Source: Archivesica marissinica (lineage: Eukaryota > Mollusca > Bivalvia > Venerida > Vesicomyidae). From it: a stretch of 64,000 nt of DNA. The notes under the pieces are model-generated. The model worked only from the letters and a program-made list of their open reading frames with translations. It ran no database searches and was not told the DNA's origin. Positions 58,860 to 64,000 of this stretch are shown piece by piece; the first letter of the stretch is position 1, and every line of letters begins with the position of its first letter. The stretch covers positions 15,809,802-15,873,801 of the forward strand of contig CM026390.1 in assembly GCA_014843695.1 (NCBI GenBank), read 5' to 3'. A program made the translations under genes and the position numbers.

Positions 58860-59095
58860 TGTGGAAGTCGTGATAGTGCACTTGTAGCGCATTCGCTTCA
58901 GGTACGAAAGGACCCGAGTTCGCGCCCAGTTGTAGCTGTTATGATTGTGTCCCTTAGCAAGGGACTTAAATTGCTATTTCTCTTCTTTATCGAGATGGAT
59001 TATACCAGAAATGAGGCCTCGAGGACGATTAATATAATGTAGTAAACACTTGTTCTGCAATCTAGTTAAGTTAAATTTGTATAAACTAAACTACA
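58860..59095 (+). mobile_element. SINE family C, diverged
   Basis: Head GTGGAAGTCGTGATAGTGCA, B-box region CCCGAGTTCGCGCCC, body and tail TTTGTATAAACTAAA. Confidence 0.75.
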
Positions 59096-59769
59096 AAAAT
59101 CTATCTTGATTTATCTAACTTTAAATTATTTATGACAGTCAAAAGGGTCATAAACAATATACAGATACGATTTTGACCAATAAGTTTATGTCCGTTGGTA
59201 GAATTGTGTGAATTATTAATATATTCACATTGTAATAGAACATGTAGGGGTGTCGCATCAACAGTAATAATAAAGAATCTATCTATCTATCTACTTAGTA
59301 GTTGTGGCCTAACTAATACAGTTTCGGTAATGACAACGGCAGTCATATTTATGATATTGTATGATAAAATCTAGATTATTAATCCATAATCGATTTCATA
59401 GTTGCATTTAAATTAGCTGGCTAATCTTACAATCAACTTAAAACTGCAGTATTGGGATACACAAGCTTACTTGAGGATGTGTGAAATATCGATAGCTGAT
59501 TGGATTATCCATTATAGTTTTGATTGACAGGTGTCGTGATCGATACCAATAGGCTGTTCCATCAATTGACCGCGTATTCTGTAAGTCATGGTTATACACA
59601 AACACGAGCGTTTTTAAACCTCATACACTAGAAATTGGAGTCTCATTATTAGCCTTTATCTACTATCATTTATCTCTATAAATAATTGAGATATAAAATT
59701 TTTAAACTAAAGTGGAGGAAAGATATTGTTATTGACTTTCAATTCTCACAACTTACGTTTCTTATACCC
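59096..59769. other. No gene; satellite stem motif at the right end
   Basis: Short (TATC)n at about 59278-59292. GACTTTCAATTCTCACAAC near 59738 matches the hairpin arm of the 193-bp satellite at 54001-56250. Confidence 0.45.
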
Positions 59770-59838
59770 GTAGCGTGAGCCCCGTAAGCCGCAACTAGCG
59801 AACTTACAATCCTCACGGACTTACGGGGCTCACGCTAC
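59770..59838. repeat. Perfect 19-bp hairpin
   Basis: GTAGCGTGAGCCCCGTAAG at 59770-59788 and its exact complement at 59820-59838, with a 31-base loop. GC-rich in AT-rich DNA. No following T-run or target-site duplication was identified. Confidence 0.85.
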
Positions 59839-60381
59839 ACCGTACCCGTTTATATATGCTGCTGCATGGATGACAAACAGTGAGGAGTGTGACCCTAAAA
59901 CGGACCCCTTTTTTCACAATCACAGGACGATTCACTCTGGATAGAAAGAAGATACCTCCTCAGGATGTCCACTAGACCAACAAATTGACGCAGATCACTA
60001 AGCATCACTGAAGATTCACTCTCCCATATGGCATCGACGGTGGCGAGTATGAATAAAACTACAATACTAATTTTTTATTTAACCATATTTTATTGCAAAT
60101 CAATAGTACATATGTCATACACATAAAGAAACAATACATAGCATGACAATACAAATGGTTTGGGCCACAAGTTTTAACAACATTAGACAACGGCCCGCAC
60201 AAGTTAATATTAAATTAATGTTCTCATCCTCCAGCTGACATTCAAACGGAGATAAAAAAAAAGATTGCAATTTGCGTGGTAACATTCGTGATTAAACTAG
60301 TACAAATCCCCAAAACCTATGTACATGTATTGTATATATATTAATGAGATATATTATCAGCTACTACCCTATGCATACTAT

Positions 60382-61210
60382 TTAAAGCAGCATTACATCG
60401 TATGAAATAAAAGATATTTGAAAAATTCAATTTTTACGTATGGGTAGCAATGTTGCTACACATTCTAACATTATACTTTGTATGCTTATGTTCATTTGGT
60501 AAACAGTGTTTTTTTGCGATAAAACAAACACGAAACCGAAAGTAGAACTTTCCGAGTCGATCGGTCACGCACTTGTTTACAACCGGAACGCATCGTCCGC
60601 ACTTGTCCCACGTTGTCTTTTTTAATTAAATTACTTGATATGTTGATTCATACATCAACATTGAATCAACATATCAAGTAATTTAATTAACAAAGACAAC
60701 GTGGGACAAATGGGGTCCCCGCGAGGGGTTCGACATTAGAGGAAGATAGATAGATAGTTTTCATGTAGGACTTTCCGAGTCGATCGGTCACGCACTTGTT
60801 TACAACCGGAACGTATCGTCCGCACTTGTTTGCATTCGGAATACATCGTCCCCATTTGTCCCACGTTGTCTTTGTTAATTAAATTACTTGATATGTTGAT
60901 TCATACCTCTGCTAGCTAAGTCTTTTAGGGACATGTCTACATCCCCGCGAGGGTTTGACATTAGAGGAAGATAGATAGTCTTTCATGTTCAAAATATATA
61001 CGTTGTTTTCTACATCCTCTGTTGTTTCACGCATGCGCGCTGTGCGTGTTTACACTTCGTGTGTTGATAAACAAATTCGCGTATACGACGGTTTAAATAT
61101 ATTGGAATGTTATCGTTTATGAGCGACGATTTCGATTTTTGTAAACACACACACATTAGTATTTATATTTTACCCAACACATCCTTTATTACGATGTAAT
61201 GCTGCTTTAA
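60382..61210. mobile_element. Non-autonomous TIR DNA transposon, 829 bp, internally rearranged
   Basis: Ends are TTAAAGCAGCATTACATCG and its complement, exact over 21 bp (60382-60402 and 61190-61210). TTAA at both ends could be a TTAA target site as in piggyBac-like elements, but the class is unproven. Inside, a foldback (arms about 60606-60651 and 60662-60708) and a duplicated ACTTTCCGAGTCGATCGGTC block (about 60547 and 60769) are absent from the copy at 63549. No transposase frame. Confidence 0.85.
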
Positions 61211-61644
61211 GGAGGTCTTTTTAATGGGGTTACCGTGTTAGCTTCGAGACATAATTATTCTGTTGGTTTTTCTTCGTGATCTCCTTTGCCTCACATGCAG
61301 CCTTGCTTTTAAATCTAAACCATAGAAAGAATCAGCAAAATATTACTGGAACATAGTTCACTAGCTTAGCTTATACATATATTTAGGATATATGAGTTAC
61401 CAGTTGAATACTCCCTACACTCTTAATACAGTCATGATCATGTTTTGCATAGTCTATAATCCTTCATGACATTGTCATTATTTTTCCATGTACATGTATG
61501 TCCATAATCATTACATCATTTGTCCATCCTCATCATGATTGCATATATCATAATATTGTACTATATATATATTGTAAATATGTTTAAATGTTACAGACGA
61601 GAAACTGTAAAGTTTAAGTCTTAATAAAGCATTCTTCTTCTTCT

Positions 61645-62080
61645 TCATATTTATTTTAGCTCGATTGAGAAACAAGTTTTTGCAACGTTAGATCAATCGC
61701 TCTCGAGACCGATGGAATCCATCGCCATGATGGAGAGAGATGAGGCAATGTGGAATTTAAGTGCACTGTGGAAGTCGTGATAGCGCAGTAGTAGAGCGTT
61801 CCTTTCAGATGCGAACCCGGAGTTCGAGCCCAATGGAGTCGTTACGATTGTGCTCTTAGGCAATGCATTTAAATTCCACATTGCCGATTATCTCTCCCTC
61901 GTGGTGATAGATTCCACCAGGAAAGAGGTATCGAGAATGACTAATATAAGTTGTAAGAACTTGTTTCGCAATCGAGTAAAATAAAATTGTATAAACTAAG
62001 GGTCAATCGTAACGATACAGATGGGCGCGAACTCCGGGCCTTTCGCACGTGAAAGAAACGCTCTAGCACTATCCAATACA
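61645..62080 (-). mobile_element. SINE family C interrupted by another family C copy
   Basis: Reverse-strand 3' half at 61645-61765, forward complete copy at about 61766-61999 (GGAAGTCGTGATAGCGCAG head, B box GGAGTTCGAGCCC, tail TTGTATAAACTAA), then the reverse-strand head at 62000-62075 (TCAATCGTAACG ... CGCGAACTCCGGGCC). The join matches the intact family around CTAAGGGCACAATCG. Confidence 0.8.
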
Positions 62081-63100
62081 ATGCGTTTCGTCGTATGAAA
62101 TGAAACAGTACAGACATATTTGTGGATGACATTCGCGCGGGAATTATTTGATAAATTACGAGAAGCTAAACTTGACAGCTAAGCCATCAAAGTGTAGCAT
62201 ATGTTTACTCGGAATTGGCGGCTAAGACATGTGATCGATGACGAGGATGAACACACATTGAAGCCTACTGTGCTTTCAGAGTAAAGTAATAACGGTTGTA
62301 AACAAACAAACATTCGATACACTATTGCATTATAGGTAAGTCAGGTTGTTAGCAATATTAAACAATAAATCACAGTACATGTACATGTAAGCTATCGTAT
62401 ATTGCCTTACCTATACAGTAGTGTAATATTCCAACGGTATTATTACTTTACTTTGAAAGCACAGTACATGTCAACGAAGTGCAGTACAAGTATTTGTTTA
62501 CATCACAATAACATCTATATACTAATTATTAGGGATGGCAACGAATAGCGATGTAGGTATTCGAATATTCGGTCGTGAAGATATTCGAATATTCGTGTAT
62601 TCGATATAATTCTGTGAAAAACTCAAAATATCTCAAACACATACATTTTCACAATTAATCTACTTTCTGTTTTATTCCCTACGTCAAATCTTCTTCCTGT
62701 AAAAATAGTCATTATGATAAAACAGATACAACTGTTGCAGAAGATTAAAGAGACGATTATAACTAGACTGGATAGCACTGCGACAAATCAACCCGTATTG
62801 ATAGTTGACAGGATAACGCAAACAGTTGACTATGGATGTTGATGACACTTTGTGGATATATAGAGCGTTAGTCTATGGGGGAAATGGGTCAATACCTGAT
62901 TGCAATAGTAGAGTGCACACTTCGCTGACCACAGGCGTTGACCGTTTTCTTCCAAAATTGAATAACTTCCTCTTAGACCTGTACTACTTTATATTTCAGT
63001 TTTCACTTATAGTCCTATCTTTTGATTGCATTTGATTGGTATATATGTTGAGAGCCTCGTGGTAGATTAACTTTTGTTAAATGAGTTCTCTAGTAAAATA
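62081..63100. other. No recognisable gene
   Basis: A short repeat of ATATTCGAATATTCG lies near 62580; otherwise nothing supported. Confidence 0.35.
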
Positions 63101-63104
63101 AAGT

Positions 63105-63105
63105 C

Positions 63106-63137
<32 letters not shown>

Positions 63138-63252
63138 GCAGACAGGGAAGAGGCTGCCCAGAAAAGGTGTTGTTAGGTAAACTGCCCGCCGGCGATATAG
63201 CCCAAAATGGTGCTGATGCAGGCGTAAAACCCGAAATATAACATAACATAAA
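63105..63252 (+). mobile_element. (TTA)n run followed by SINE family D 3' fragment
   Basis: (TTA)n at about 63107-63137, then GGCTGCCCAGAAAAGGTGTT through GCCGGCGATATAGCCC to AACATAACAT. Confidence 0.75.
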
Positions 63253-63454
63253 TGGAATAGCCAAAACACGATGCGCGCGCAGCATAGTTCAAGGTAGGTA
63301 CATCGCAGAATAACCCGAGGTAGATTTTACTCTACAAGTATGTATGTTATTAGCTGGGTCGTGTTAGAATTATATATATACACACCATATCTAACGTTAT
63401 TGACGGCATCTCTATGTAAACAAACACACATATCTCAATCCTCAAAATAAAATA

Positions 63455-63483
63455 CTTCGGTATATATATATATATATATATAC
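63455..63483. repeat. (TA)n microsatellite
   Basis: Simple alternating TA run. Confidence 0.9.
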
Positions 63484-63548
63484 ACCATGTTCTAAGTATA
63501 CACAATAGCCATAAATCAACGGAATATTCCCTCAAATCATATGTTTCC

Positions 63549-64000
63549 TTAAAGCAGCATTACATCGTATGAAATAAAATATATTTGAAAAATTCAATTT
63601 TTACGTATGGGTAGCAATGTTGCTACACATTCTAACATTATACTTTGTATGCTTATGTTCATTTGGTAAACAGTTTTTTTTGCGATAAAACAAGCTCGAA
63701 ACGAAAGTAGGACTTTCCGAGTCGATCAGTCACGCACTTGTTTACAACCGGAACGCATCGTCCGCACTTGTTTACATTCAGAATGCATCGACCCCATTTG
63801 TCCCACGTTGTCTTTTTTAATTAAATTACTTGATATGTTGATTCATACCTCTGCTAGCTAAGTCTTTTAGGGGCATTTCTACATCCCCGCGAGGGGTTCG
63901 ACATTAGAGGAAGATAGATAGATAGTATTTCATGTTCAAAATGTATACGTTGTTTTCTGCATCCTCTGTTGTTTCACACATGCGCGCTGTGCGTGTTTAC
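63549..64000 (+). mobile_element. Second copy of the TIR transposon, cut by the window edge
   Basis: Starts with the same TTAAAGCAGCATTACATCG end and stays collinear with 60382-60605. It then continues without the foldback and duplicated block, rejoining the sequence of 60880-61050. It represents the unrearranged form. Confidence 0.85.

Overview
The window looks like intergenic and intronic DNA from an invertebrate nuclear genome, most probably a bivalve mollusc. The reasons are AT-rich sequence, very high SINE density, LINE and GMR1-type LTR-retrotransposon fragments, satellites and foldback DNA transposons, and one spliced minus-strand locus whose HEPN domains are of the DZIP3-like type that is multicopy in molluscs. 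There is nothing prokaryotic: no operons, no CRISPR, no authentic tRNA or rRNA genes. The species assignment is inference.

Layout. 1-22.5 kb: a graveyard of tRNA-derived SINEs. I call the families A (Thr-like anticodon loop), B, C, D (class II, Ser/Leu-like head) and E. They are mixed with two hAT-type foldback elements with perfect 8-bp target-site duplications, a nested tandem duplication (13.8-16.3 kb) and a decayed LINE RNase H/zinc-knuckle fragment (16.8-17.7 kb). 22.9-27.3 kb: three different satellites, one built around a perfect 16-bp palindrome. 28.3-40.5 kb (minus strand): HEPN exons, a duplicated alpha/beta module on symmetric phase-1 exons, and a terminal exon that is itself an in-frame acidic minisatellite, followed by a poly(A) signal. 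Its introns hold a LINE endonuclease fragment, several SINEs and a 2.2-kb 32-bp minisatellite. 42.3-43.4 kb: a degraded FEN1/XPG-like (PIN-fold) gene copy. 45.0-53.0 kb: a LINE C-terminal fragment, a 5.4-kb 36-bp satellite, then a GMR1-type gypsy integrase and a 3' LTR running into a 1000-N gap. 54.0-56.5 kb: a 193-bp satellite with a hairpin in each unit and a MITE inserted in it. 56.9-64.0 kb: more SINEs, a 19-bp perfect hairpin, and two copies of an 0.8-kb TIR element, the second cut by the window edge.

The most interesting object is the minus-strand locus. One HEPN domain keeps the RX4-6H ribonuclease motif and a second has lost it and carries a one-base frameshift. The duplicated small domains and a coding repeat tail follow, the tail with one nonsense unit. 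Exons at 34.9, 31.4, 30.3 and 29.2 kb join in consistent phase 1. The exon at 40.5 kb ends in phase 0, so it may need an exon I did not find or may be a separate paralogue. It resembles a diversifying innate-immunity-type gene, but that role is inference.
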